DNA from: Polyporus tsugae
Lineage: Eukaryota; Basidiomycota; Agaricomycetes; Polyporales; Polyporaceae
Length of the DNA: 64,000 nucleotides
Reading direction: 5' to 3'
NCBI GenBank assembly: GCA_024305745.1
Contig: JAHRBS010000001.1
Location: forward strand, 2,046,001-2,110,000
The position numbers and the translations under genes are program-made. Position 1 is the stretch's first letter; every line of letters begins with the position of its first letter. This document shows positions 34,913 to 46,401 of this stretch, in pieces. The notes under the pieces are model-generated. The model saw nothing but the letters and a program-made list of their open reading frames with translations, had not been told where the DNA came from and ran no database searches.

Positions 34913-36194
34913 TTGAACCACGGACACCTTCCCTCGATGCGCGCGTCCCACTCACCCACCTCGTATCTTCTCCTCTCCGTCGTCGCATTGGGATCTGGCC
35001 CTGCCCCGCGTCTTTGTGCGCGCGATCATACCGCGCGTGTCGATCGTGCTTGCGGTTGGCTGTGATCGGACGGGATCGGCCCTGCAGGTACTGAACGCGG
35101 CTGCCAAGCGTGTGTGTGTGGCGTGTCGCAGAGTCTATGGGGGAAGGGAGCGTGGCTGCTGCAGTAGCGCGGGTCAATCGCTGGTCACAGTTCAGCCGGG
35201 AGGCTAGGTTGCAGGTCCGATCGAAGAAGACGGGCATATGGGCGTTTTGTATTCTTGGACGAGGGGTCCTGGTTTTTTACCAGTGCGCGACATTAATAGT
35301 ATGGTAGCCCATGGGACGATGACGACGGCCGCATGAATATCGGCTCCAAAGGACGGAGCTCTCGGAGTTGGAACATTCAAGCGCAAGATCTGACAAGGGT
35401 AAGCACTTTGTCCGGAACTTCGGACCCGCGTCGGGCTTCGCGCTGCTGTGGTCAGGCGGATATCTATGGGGCGTAATGCTAGTGGGGACATGGGTAAGGC
35501 GAAGGCTTAATGCACGTAAGAGATCCAGAGGTTTGATGCAGCGAAGTTGCGAGTCAAAATGAAGGCGCGATCGAGGGTGGGCACTGGGAGGGGAGGCCAC
35601 TTGCCGCCGGATTCGATCTGTGATGGTGGCCTGGAAGCTGATTAGGTTGGGCGCGTCGCGTCGCGGCCGCGAGGGAGTGTGGCATTGGTGTGGCAGGATG
35701 TGGGAGCGCGAACGGCAAGCGGCGAGGCTCGCACTCAGCGAGCGAGGAGCGCAGGATCCCGCAGGCGCGGCGCACGCAGCTGGAATGGCGGAATGGCTGC
35801 ATTTGGGCCCGAGGCTGGAGGCTGGCCCTGGGGATGCCGGCGGTAGACACGGCAAGATTCAGAGGCTGTTTTGGATGATCTCATCCGAATTGCCATTGGA
35901 TTGTGTTTCGGTTTCGGAGACGGTCTTCGGACGAGCGGCAGCGGCCGTGGCAGTGGATGAGATGAGCCATTCAGGCGCCCTCTCGCTTCCCTGCACACTC
36001 TCGCTCATATATCCTCCCTCCCCTTGTCCCGGCTTCCGCCCTCTTTCCTTCGTTCCTCCCGTCACTACTCCCCCTCGACTACGCTTTACAACCTCCCTTG
36101 CTTCATCTCCATCTCTTCGCTAGCCCTGGTCCCCCCTCGCCTCACCACCCCACCATACCACCCCCCCTTCGCCGCAACCCTGCAAACCAATTTC
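34913..36194. other. GC-rich intergenic region upstream of F-box gene
   Basis: 1.28 kb. Long frames occur on both strands (192 codons on minus at 35277-35855), but they come from high GC content and show no motif. The last 190 nt before the F-box start are a pyrimidine-rich tract with a CATATATCC element near 36007, probably the core promoter and 5' UTR. Confidence 0.4.
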
Positions 36195-38668
36195 ATGATG
36201 CACGCACGGATCCACACGACCGCAATGACCCAAGACGTTCACCCTACACTCGACCGACTCCCGGCGGAGATCCTTCTCGAGGTCGCAAGCTACCTCTCCC
36301 CACGCACCGACGTCCTCCAGCTCAGCCAAGTGGTACGTTCCCAGTCATGCGACCCCGTCCGCCCACCGGACCGAGTGTTCTGATCCGACGCTTTCGCGCG
36401 TGCACAGTCATCGACGCTCTACGCGAAGGTCGTTCCCGCGCTCTATGCCGACGTCGAGCTCCATGGGGTGGAGCAGTGCGAGCGCACGCTCGGCATGCTC
36501 CAGCGCTGCCCGGAGGTAGCGCGACACACCCTGCGCCTCGCGGTCTTCCCCGAGGACGAGCCTGCACGCCCACGCGACCACCTGAGGGCGTGGGATAACG
36601 CCGGCATCGTCTCGCGCCGTGTCATGAAGGCTGCGCGCCATCTGGACGCGCTGGCGCGCTTCGAGTGGGACGGGGAGGATATGCTGCCGGATGACAGGAT
36701 GTGGGTGGAGCTTCGTTCCAAGTGAGTGTCATTCGTCTTGTGTTTTGTTCGTGTGCAAGGGAGGGGATTGTGAGGCTCTTGTTCGTAGGCCACATGCGCG
36801 TGCTGTGGCCGGTGGCGGGTTGTGGTTTGCAAGAGAGCGATCTGGGGTCCGATATCGTAGTGCGATGCTAAACCTAGTTTCTTATTGTTAGATGTCCGCG
36901 GCTTCGACACATAGGCACGACCTTCGGGTGTTTCCTGCCCCGCCCTACGAGTTCGGTAAGTGCGCTATGACATCATCGCGTCGGGGTCGTGGGCGCCACC
37001 ATCGCCTCGACGCCGATTCGTCGGTTTACCTTTTGGGTTGTTATCGCGATCAGATGGGCTGAGGGTTCAAGTTGTGTTTCGCAGCTGCTGCAGTTCTCGG
37101 GTCTGACGGGGTTCTCGCTCACGCTCAAAGACGGCTTCTATGCGCACTCGCTGCACTTGCCTTCCAGAGGTCAGTCCGATGCCGACAAACATCACCTCAA
37201 CGTCCTCGGCCTCGCTGACCCCCAGTCAGAGAGCGAGCCTGTCTTCACCCGTCTATGGGACATGCTCGCTCTCCGTTGTCCGGACCTCCAGTCCCTTAGG
37301 GTTGTAGGAAATTCGTCGGAGCCTTCCGATGCTGCGCGGCTATATACCGCGTCCTGGCCCAAGCTCCAGCACCTCGCATTCGGCTCCGTGGTGTGGGACG
37401 CCGAGACGCCTGGGCACGCTCAGGCGGTACAAGACTTCGTTGAATTCCTGGAGCGCCATCCCACCCTCGAAAGTCTGCACCTCCTCGGTCGTCCCACTTC
37501 CAACCAGATTGACCTTTCAACTCTATCCCCGGACGCGCTGCCCAACCTCAAGGAGTTCAGCGGCTCCTTTGGCCTCCTGCGGACGCTGGCGGAACGCTCT
37601 CACCCACCGGACGGCCCTCCAGTCCCAGCTGCAGCGAACGTCAATCAGCAGTTACCCCCCATTGTGCATACGTCTCTGTCCAAGACCCTGCAACGGATAT
37701 GTTTCCCGCATGCAATGCACCTCCGTGACCTGACACCGCTCGTCATCTCCCGCGTCCTGCAAGGTTTGTGTGCACTCAAGTCGGTCAAGGTGACGTTCGC
37801 CATCCAGGGCGGGTACGACAGCAACGAGATATTCCGCACCATCGTCGCGTCCTGCCCGCATATACTCGACCTCGACATCACATGCACCAACCGCCCGTCG
37901 TTCTTCTTAGTGAGTGTAAGAGCATAGACCAGTTTGCTGGCTATCTACTTATTATATGCTGCACTGTGTCAGGACGCGTTCGCGAATTCGCTCCGCGGGC
38001 TCTCCCGCCTCCGCACCCTCTCGCTCTCGCTCGTGCGCATGGCGGGCGAGGAGCCGATGCACGTCGGCGCGTCCCGCATCGCGCTCGCGAACCCCCGCCT
38101 CAAGTCGTTCTCCATCGCGTTCATCCCTGCGCAAGGCGGCGGCGGCTCTGGCCCGGACGGCGCCCTGGCGCCCCTCGAGCAAGGCGCGTTCGAGCTCGTG
38201 TCGGACGTGCACGGGATACCCGTCTGCCTGCACGTCCTCCAGCGGCACGTCGCGCGCTGGCCATGGCAGCGCGCGTGCCCGCTCGGCGCGGGCACTGCGG
38301 CAGGCGTCGCCGAGTGGTTCGCAGCGGTCGCGGGCGCGCTCGGCGTCGATGCACCACTGATACTATTCGAGAACAGCGCGGGGGTCGCGAGCAGGTTCGC
38401 GCTCGGGCTCGGGTCCGGGCTGGACTTTGCCAGCAGTCTCTGGCTGGGGCTTGGGGGGCTCGGGGTCGGGCTGGGGAGGCCGCGGGCGAGCGTGCGGCGG
38501 TGGGTGTGCGACCTGCGACCGAGCGGGCACCCCGACGTCGCGCAGAAGGGCGTAGGGGAGCTGCTGGTGGAGAGGAGCCCGGCGGGGGAGGAGGCGCGGC
38601 TGCTGCTGTTCTGCCTGTGCTTGCTATTACTGACTCTGTGGGCGTTGGCGAGCAAGGCGGAGCGGTAG
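36195..38668 (+). CDS. F-box protein with leucine-rich-type repeats and hydrophobic C-terminal tail
   Basis: F-box proteins are substrate adaptors of SCF ubiquitin ligases. The F-box is near the N-terminus: LDRLPAEILLEVASYLSPRT then VLQLSQV|SSTLYAKVVPALYADV after splicing. The next 450 residues are irregular leucine-rich repeats (LLQFSGLTGFSLTLKDGF, LDMLALRCPDLQSLRVVG-type, HPTLESLHLLGRP, NLKEFSGSFGLLRTLAERSH, VASCPHILDLDITCTN, LSRLRTLSLSLVRM). The very GC-rich last exon ends with LLLFCLCLLLLTLWALASKA then ER-stop (38666-38668), a likely membrane tail anchor, which is unusual for this class. Introns: after LSQV (gtacgt), after ELRSK, after RPTSS, and one before DAFANSLRGL. Two start codons (36195, 36198) are adjacent. 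Substrate unknown. Confidence 0.78.
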
Positions 38669-39255
38669 GGGGAAGACTGGCTGAGGGTTCGCGCGTGAGA
38701 GTGCGTTGGTTAACGTCCGGCACGATTGATATGGCTTCTCTGCTTTTAGACGAGTGCACGTTACGTGAGGTGTTGTACTGCTATAATTGCGTGTTTGCTG
38801 ATGGATGACGACAACCAGCATGTTGTTGGGTGGATGGAGAAATGATTCTTACGCTTACGTTATAAAGTACCAATACAATGCTAGAGTCCGAGACTCCGAG
38901 TCGTTGATATATTTATGTTCTCTCCTGCACCTTCTGTTTAACTGCTTTACAAGATTGCTTTAAATAGAACCGTAGGATTTGCTAGTTGTTTGAATTTCAC
39001 TCACACCATGAGCATAACAGGCACTTACGGTATCCGACGCCTTCATGCTGCGCAAGGGCGATGGTTATCGCTGTCCTTAGCCGCGCGCAGCAGGTAGGAG
39101 TTTTATCCGTGATTACAACAACAATCCGGTAAGGAGAAGTTTCGTGACAATGATAAAGGAGAGGATTTATGTCGGGTGACAACGAGAGGAATCTCTAAAG
39201 AGCGACATTCTGGTTGTTCGAGCGAGCCTCCCTGTTACACCAACCACCAGCGCCA
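38669..39255. other. Convergent 3' region of F-box gene and tyrosinase
   Basis: 587 nt, AT-richer than the flanking genes; nothing coding was seen. Presumed 3' UTRs and terminators. Confidence 0.4.
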
Positions 39256-40840
39256 TTACTCGTAGACGTAGCAGAGGAACCCGCCGGTGGTGTTCATGAC
39301 GTCGTAGATTGTCACCTCGTCGAATAGGCCATCCGCCGGGAGGGTCGAGTTGAGCTGCGAAAGAGACACGTCAGCATGCTGACATGGACAAGACCGGGAT
39401 GGGTGGGCGGTCGTCAGGGTCACGAGTCAAAATGACGGGTAAGACCTACGTGGAGGTAAGGCGCCATGCCGTTGGGGTAGTCGGCGAGGGCCTGCAGGGA
39501 CGTGAGGTTCTGCACCGACCCGCCTCGAAAGGCCCAGAAGTTGGTAGAGTTGGCGTTCTGCCAGTCGTACCACACCTTGTCGACCATCTGCCATGCGTAA
39601 AAAGCGTAGTATTGAGTGGATTGTTTCTCGAAACGGAAGCAGCAACAGTGTGCCTACCGCGTGATGCATCTGGAAGAGTGGCTCTGGATAGCGGAGACCA
39701 TGTAAGCAGTGCACCCACATACATATAGGAAAACCATGACTCACCGCTGGCAGAGAAGGTGGGCTGGCCGCGGGTGCAGTTTGCGGGGGCGTCCGCAGGG
39801 CAATAGCCGGCCAAGTCACTGAAGCATGGGGGGGGGGTCACCGAAAGATGTCAACCCCAGTCCAACCCCACACGAAGTTGGGGTTCAACGTACCCTCCCA
39901 AGATCTCGTGCACACTCCCGTGCGGGCCTTCGGGGCGCTCCATGTAGAACTGCATGCCGGGGTAGTCGCCGGGGGTCCATTCCACCAACTTCTGGACCTC
40001 GGACGGCGTGAAGGACAGGTTAGCCTGCATGCCGGGGTTCGTCATAATCACGTTGTCCGCGAACGCGAGCCACGGCTGCAGGGTGAAGTTGCGCCGGAGC
40101 GTGTGCGGCGCGGGGTACGCGAGCTGTAGGTTGCGGAAACCGCCGTCCTGGACCTGGATGTCCTTGGCCGGGTCGCCCCACCCGCCGAGGCCGCTGACGG
40201 GGTCCGAGTCGAGGAAGAGCGGGCTGTTCTTCACGTCGGCCGAGTCTGTAGGAGGTGGTAAAAGGAGTAAGCGATTATGACGAGAGGCAGGCTGTGCTGA
40301 GGGGGATATCTCACCGATGGACCAATCCCAGTAGGGGGCGGCGCCGGTGAAACCGCACTTCGTCTTCATGGCGCTCTCGACCATCGCGACATACCAACGA
40401 TGCCAGGGGAGGAAGAGGCCGGTACTATGGATCTGCATACCACCTATCAGTAGGCGGGGGCTAGGGGGGGAACTGTCAAGCTGACTTTAATGTTCAGGTC
40501 CATGTGGACGTATACAAGATCGTCCCAGTAGCTACCCGACTCGTTGACGGCCGGGATGTTGGAGACCGTCCTGTCGACGGTAGGCGTAAGGTTGGGGTTG
40601 TGGGGAAGCGACGCCAGGCACTATTAGGTATCGATAAGGCGGTAATGAACAATTAAAAAGCGAATAGGGAGAAGGCAAAGGACTGACGTTGACGGCGGCA
40701 ATCCAAGCAGCTTTCTCGTCGGTGGACAGCGAACGCCATTCCTTTCGGACCGAAGGGTTCGTGCACTCAGCCGCTCCCGCCTTAAGAGCGAAGAGGCTCA
40801 GAGCAACGGTGAGGGAAGACGCGAGCTGGATCCAGCGCAT
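39256..40840 (-). CDS. Secreted short tyrosinase
   Basis: Type-3 copper enzyme that oxidises monophenols and diphenols to quinones (melanin, phenolic turnover). Start MRWIQLASSLTVALSLFALK AGA is a classical signal peptide; the mature protein starts near AECTNPSVRKEWRSLSTDEK. CuA histidines lie in VYVHMDLNIKIHSTGLFLPW-HRWY, followed by TGAAPYWDWS. CuB histidines lie in GPHGSVHEILGG and EPLFQMHHAMVDKVWYDWQN. The end is VMNTTGGFLCYVYE-stop (39256-39258). Several N-glycosylation sites occur (NFT, NLS, NST). About 390 residues with no long C-terminal autoinhibitory domain, so it belongs to the short secreted fungal type rather than the mushroom PPO type. About six short introns. A CATAAAAG element stands 83 nt upstream. 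Confidence 0.9.
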
Positions 40841-42441
40841 GGTGGGACGCGAGGTGACCTTGGTTGAAGTGGAGAGGGTTGCAACAGAGGCTCGACGAGT
40901 AAATTGTGCGGTCGCTGTGAGACTTTTATGCTGCTGCTGCTCCCCTAAACAACGCAAGTCCTGTGCGCCCTATAGCTGGTCCATGACAACAACCGGAATC
41001 AGCCCGGACTTGCGTTCTGATACCATGGGTTAGCCGTTAGTACGCTGCGCAGTGACCCTCTCACGAAGACCGCTGGGTGGAGAAAGATAATACATACAAG
41101 TTGATACGAACCCCCTCCATACGCAGCATGTGCCGTCCGGTATGGTGCGTGATCGCCTTATTGTCCGAAAAAGATAATAACCCAAAAACTTCTAGGTTCG
41201 ACGTAACTTCAGGTTCACCTGCTCATCTTGGCCGTCTCCCCATGAGCCAAATGACACAAGCGTGATAGTTTGTACTTACAAGACCTGTTCGACATATCCC
41301 CGCTCCACTTTCAACTCTATCGTATTATCCCTCAAGGCGCCAACGGCCTCAACAACGATGCGTTTTACGGTTGGACGGCTAGGACGGCGGACTACGCCAA
41401 AGTGGGGTAGTTACCGTTCAAACGGATCTTTTGCCTCATTTAAATTGCAGAGCAAAAGTTGAAACAACTGGAATATTAATACGGGGTGGTCAGAACGTCA
41501 GGGCAACCCAGGGGTAAACCCTCACATGAGGCAAATATCAGTTTCGCTGCTGAGCTCACTCACCGGTCGCGGGACGGGATCAGTGGTCATGTTCAACCCC
41601 AATTCTTTCGCGGTGGAGCCGAAGAAGCACATTGCCGTTAACCAGTGCGGCTAGAACCTAGGTCAGACTCAAAGGTGAAAGCGCAGTGCGACGGTCGGCG
41701 GGCCTTGGCAACCCACTGGAACTCAAATGACGCACCCCAGATGTTTGTCGTAGTAAGACGCCGGGGCCGGAAGCAACCCCGAAGCCTGCGGTTGCGAGGA
41801 TCGCGCCAAGTTAGACCGTAGAACTGTGTTTGCAAGTCATGATGCATGAAGGCCGACTAAACCGGATAATGCCAGAGAGGATAAGTAAGTACTCACCTTC
41901 CGTCTCTTTCCCGCTCCACTCACGCTCGCGCGGGGCTCAGAAATATCAGCGCTGACATTAGAAGCGAGGGAATTGAGCGCGAATTGCGATTATACATACA
42001 AAATCTATTCCGATCCCCGGAGCCATTGTACTTGGCGGGAGATTCCTACGTATGAAAGACACCGGGGGAGAACCGTTGCGTGCGTGCGACCAAGTAAAAA
42101 GATGTATACAGATGGTGGGAGTATTAGCAGCCAAGCCATGGGTATCGAACTCGAACACGACATTGTGAGAAGCGAAGAGTGTGGAGAAGCGGGGTGGAAA
42201 ATATTCGTGAGCAATAGTATCAGTACTCAGAGTAAAAATCGAACCATATGCATATGGAACCAGATGGGGATGGGTACATGGGGTAGATGGATATTGTCTT
42301 GGCATCTGCGTGCGCAGTGCCAAAACAAAACGAACGGCAGTGCGGTTCAGAGCCCGATGAGAATGTACACCCGACCGCCGGGAGGATTATTGACTATGAT
42401 ACACCGTGTGGGGAGTCCGTCGTGGCGTGCGTGCGTCGCGT
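40841..42441. other. 1.6-kb intergenic region upstream of tyrosinase
   Basis: It contains the tyrosinase promoter at the left and the 3' flank of the large low-complexity gene at the right. A 169-codon plus-strand frame at 41973-42482 overlaps the end of that gene and has no motif. No repeat or RNA gene was recognised. Confidence 0.35.
40923..40930 (-). promoter_or_regulatory. TATA-like element of tyrosinase
   Basis: On the minus strand CATAAAAG lies about 83 nt upstream of the tyrosinase ATG. A TATA-type promoter would suit an inducible secreted enzyme. Position-based inference. Confidence 0.4.
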
Positions 42442-45400
42442 TCACGGCTTCATCGCAGGGGGAAGAACATCCGAGAACGTGATCGCGAGACAGCCCAACC
42501 AAGCCATCTCAACCGCAGCGCGTCCAATGGGCGTGAGCGTGTAAACAGGATCGAAGTCGTCCATCATCTCCTCTTCGTGCACGGGAGAAGGCGGTTGTGG
42601 TGGCGGGTTTTCCTCCACCCCGATCGCGAGGCCGACGCAAGCAAGACCCTCTGGGATGAACTCGATGTCCCTCTCTTTCCCAGAACACACGCCAATGACG
42701 ACGTCGCCAGGGTGCTTCTCACGAATGGATGCGGGAGGGAGCTCTGCCATAGCCGCGGCCATTTGGCCTGTGATCGCTAGTCCCTCGCTGGGCAAACGAA
42801 CGCCGGTTCCGAGGAAGTCGTGGTAGCATACCAAGCGCGCACAAACCCGGAACGCAGATTTGGGTATGCCCTTCATCTTCGGCGACGCGGCAGTGGACGT
42901 GGCGAGCGAGTCGGACCGAGATCGTTTCTTGTTCGCTTCGCCTTTCTTCTTCTTGTCCCTGCGCTCGTCGAAGGGGACGTAATAGACGATCAGGTACTGG
43001 CGTTCCTCGACAGGAAGGATGAACCTCGCTTCGTCCTCGCCAAGGATCGTCGACGACTCGTCCGTGTTGCAAGGCCAAAGGGGAAGCAGCATGTGAAGCG
43101 CGTCTAGGGGAACCTCCTCGAAGACGTTGACGCCGGAGTTGTTCTTCGTCGGCTGCTTGCCCTTGCTGCGTTCGTTGCGATTATTGCGGAACGTCGGGAG
43201 GAGGCCCACATCCTTGAACGACTCGTTGAGGTTCTGGATGACGCGCTCGCGTTCCTCCTGTTTCGAACGAGGCGCGAGAGTGACCCATGGCGGAAGCGTC
43301 GGGGTGAACGGCACATCCGGCGACGGCGTTGATTGCTTCCCAGCGATGCGGACGTTGTTTCCGCGTATGCGTCGCGCGAGCCTCTCCATGAGTCCCCCGC
43401 CGCCGGAGTGCTCGTGTTCGACGTGGTGCTCGGACCGCCCGCGGAGATACTCGATGCTGCCTGAGTCGAGAGTGGCAAATGCCTCGGCATGCGACGTCTT
43501 CGGGTAGATCAAGGTCTCGTCGTCGTCGAGCTCCATGCCCTCTTCACGTTTGTTCCGACTGAGCGAGGACGGGAGCCGATCGCGAGGAGGCGTCGTGATA
43601 TCGATAGACGACACAGGAGACCGAGTGTCGACTGTCTGGGAAGAGAGGGACGCAGCGCTGATAGAGGCGGCGTAGGAGGTAGAAGCAGCGGAGGGCACAG
43701 CAATAGTCGGAGAGGTGGGCACGGAAGGCGGAGAGGACCCGTATTGCCGTCGTCTCAGAGTACCGTCGTTGCTCACCGCCGTCTTGATAGCCATAGGAGT
43801 CGCTGGCAATATCGCGCTGCCCGACGCAGCGCTGCCGGAGCTGGTGGTCTGACTGGACGTATCCGATACGCCGCCCACCTTCTGGCCTGGCTTGCCCTTC
43901 TCCTTCGTCTTAAGTTTCTCCTTCGCCCGATCACGATCCCGCTCCTTGTCCTTCGACCGTTCACGCCCGTTCAACTCGCGGTCGACGGGTCTCGACTGTC
44001 CGTCGGTGAGAAGCCCGTGAGCGTTCAGCTGGCTTGTCGTCCGAGTACTCGTGAATTGCGCCTGCACATCCATCGTTGCGAGCAGGATAGTGCCGCTCGT
44101 GTGCACATGGAACGACGTGCCGCCGGGCTTGTGGGAGCGTCCGAAGAGGCCGTACTTGCGGAAGATGCTGAACGCGACTGCCCGCGAATGTCTGTGGATG
44201 ATGGAATGGGGTCCGCCCTTCGTATTCCCTCTGGAGAACGGGTCGGTGATATGGCGGACATTAATGCGCTGCGTGGGTGCCTTCGACGGATCTAATCGCC
44301 ATTCGTTAGTAAATGGACAACTTCTACTCTACTTGGAAGAACCTGGTGCTTACGCTCGGTCCACTGCTTATCAACCTTGAACCTGCCAACATACTGATGC
44401 CGCCAGAGCTCGTGAATAGCTGGCCGGCCGGGACGAGGAGGTATAGGGGTGTTGGTTGAGCCATCCGCCATCTCCTTCCTGAAGCTCCACTCCTCGCGTC
44501 GCCTGAGATATCCCTTGTCAAGCTTACGAAGTTGCGAAGTGAACGCGTCGTCGCTCATCGTCGTCGTGCTCGAGCGACGACCGCTCGAGATCGAATTCGA
44601 GTATTCCCATGGGGCAATAGACGTGCGGCGGGACTCCAAGCCTCCTGGAGCGATATATGAGGGCGCGCCTGAGGACCATGACCGCCGGGTTCCGTCCCCA
44701 AGAATATACTGGAGGTTGAACCCTTCATACGTGTCCGGGATCACCGCTTCCGCTTCTGGAGGAGCATCATCCACCCGGATTTGTTCATCGGGCTCAATCT
44801 GCACTTGCTCCTCCATTTGCTCTTCCATTTGCACCTCTACTTGCGCCTCCATTTGCGCTTGCACCTGGGCCTCCAGGATCTGCCAATCCGCGAGCGTGGT
44901 CGGTTGGCTCGTCGCCTGCACGAGGGGAGGGAACGGGGGATGTTGTTGGCCGAGGTCGTCGTCAAGGCTCCGGCTCATGCGCCGTGCAGCAAGGATCGTC
45001 ACCTCGCTGTCTTCGCGGTCACGAGGAACAGAGCTCTGCGGGGCAGGAATAGCCCATGGAGTGCTTCCGCGACGGGATAGAGCAGGGGATCCGATCGAAC
45101 TCGGTGTGCTTTCCTCGCCACCGCTGTCGCGCATCCGAGCGAAGGTGACAGGGGAAGACGCACCAGGAAAGGTCTGATCTACGTCCTCTTCTTCGTCCTC
45201 GTCCTCGTCCTGATCCTGCGTCATAATGCTCGTTGTGAAGCTCAGCCTGCTATATCGGTCATCCCGAGCCCGAGTGGGGCCGGGTGCGTAGTAGCTCTTG
45301 TCGCCGCCACCGAAGGTATGCAGAGATGCCGCGTCTGAGATGTCTTCACGGGAGACATGCCGGTAGTCGAACTCGACGTCCGTGTCAAGGTCCTCGCTAT

Positions 45401-46401
45401 CGTCGTATACCGTAGCCGAGTCAGGCTCTGCTTCCGAGTCCATGTCGGGACGAGGTGGTGAGACTGACCCCGATGAGCCCGAGTAAGCGTTGACCGGGAG
45501 AGAGGGTCTGCGGGTGCCATCGTCAATAGCACGCATCTTCGCTCTGTTCTGCCTCGCAGCTTCCTCCTCGTCATCGTCTGACCTAGACTGACCCTCAACG
45601 TCATTCGTAATGATCCTTGGTGTGCTGCGACGGCGACCGCTTGAGACAGATTGTCGTGGAGTGCGATCGGCGCTGTTCGAAGTCGGTACGGTGAAGGGGC
45701 TGATCAGCTGGTCTGTGCGCCGAGGAGGAGATCGCGCAGCACCGAAAGTAAAGGTGGAAAGGTTGGAATAAATGTCGTCAGAAGGCGTTGCAAGGTTGAC
45801 ATTATCGTTGGGTAGAGGAAGTGGAGGCTGTGAAGGAGCAGCTTTAGCCGTCGGCTGATGGAGGACGTTGGGAAGCGAGCCTCGTCGGGAAGAAGAGGTA
45901 GAAGAGGATGGCGTATGATTCGGTCGCCGAGGGAGGGGGCGCAACGGTTGCAGGAGAGGGGGTCGAGAGACGGTGGAGCTACTTTGGGCTCTGAGAAGGA
46001 ATGCGTGTTATGAGACGAGTGATATGAACGGGCGATTGCACGTACTGGTTCGGGATGGATCTACGTCTGGAAGAAGAGGCGGGGTTGCCGTTAAGGCTAT
46101 CTGCAGTCGTACGTGGGACGATAGGCCTGCCAATGCCAAAGCGTGCAGGGTCGGTTTCCTGAGAGTTGTCGTCAGGACTGTAACCTAGGAACGAAGATGA
46201 TGAGGACATCGGATCGTCAGCAGCGAGGGGGGCGTTGGGGGACTGAAGCGGGGCGAGAGGAGCACGTCGAGGAAGGAGGGGGGCGTTGGCCGAGGATGCG
46301 GTGGAGGATGTGGACGGGGTTTGACTGGAGAGAGTTCTGGGTCGTGCAGTAGGTTTTTCGGGCTGATCGGGAGGGGCGTCGCTGCGTCTGAAGTGAAACA
46401 T
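42442..46401 (-). CDS. Large low-complexity protein of unknown function
   Basis: Three main exons give about 1270 residues. Start MFHFRRSDAPPDQPEKPTAR (46401). The first 400 residues are Ser/Pro/Arg-rich and probably disordered, with phosphorylation-type clusters (SGRRRSTPR, DDEEEAARQNRAK) and a long acidic block (QDQDEDEDEEEDVDQ). A Gln/Met/Val/Glu repeat QVQAQMEAQVEVQMEEQMEE follows, then a more ordered part with FNLQYILGDGTRRSWSSG and LDKGYLRRREEWSFRKEMAD. The second large exon has a conserved-looking start ITDPFSRGNTKGGPHSIIHR, a Lys/Glu/Arg-rich stretch, and a folded-looking C-terminal third (EERQYLIVYYVPFDERRDKK, FRVCARLVCYHDFLGTGVRL) ending DVLPPAMKP-stop. No domain was recognised. The folded C-terminal part may define a basidiomycete-specific family. 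Introns near 44293-44353 and 45990-46050 have good borders. Confidence 0.75.
44804..44874 (-). repeat. In-frame degenerate 12-bp tandem repeat
   Basis: Within the large low-complexity gene, units of the form ATGGAGGCGCAA (minus strand) repeat about six times, encoding alternating E/Q with V/M (QAQMEAQVEVQMEEQ). The pattern suits an amphipathic strand or helix, and the copy number may vary between strains. Confidence 0.55.

Noticed and set aside
35277..35855. 192-codon minus-strand frame upstream of the F-box gene
   Set aside because: Composition reflects GC-rich DNA; no domain, no splice context, no start consistent with a conserved protein.
37969..38759. Several long open frames (over 200 codons) on both strands across the last exon of the F-box gene
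   Set aside because: Local GC content is very high, which removes stop codons from all frames. Only one frame continues the LRR-type protein and joins upstream exons.
41973..42482. 169-codon plus-strand frame
   Set aside because: Overlaps the 3' end of the large minus-strand gene and shows no protein features.
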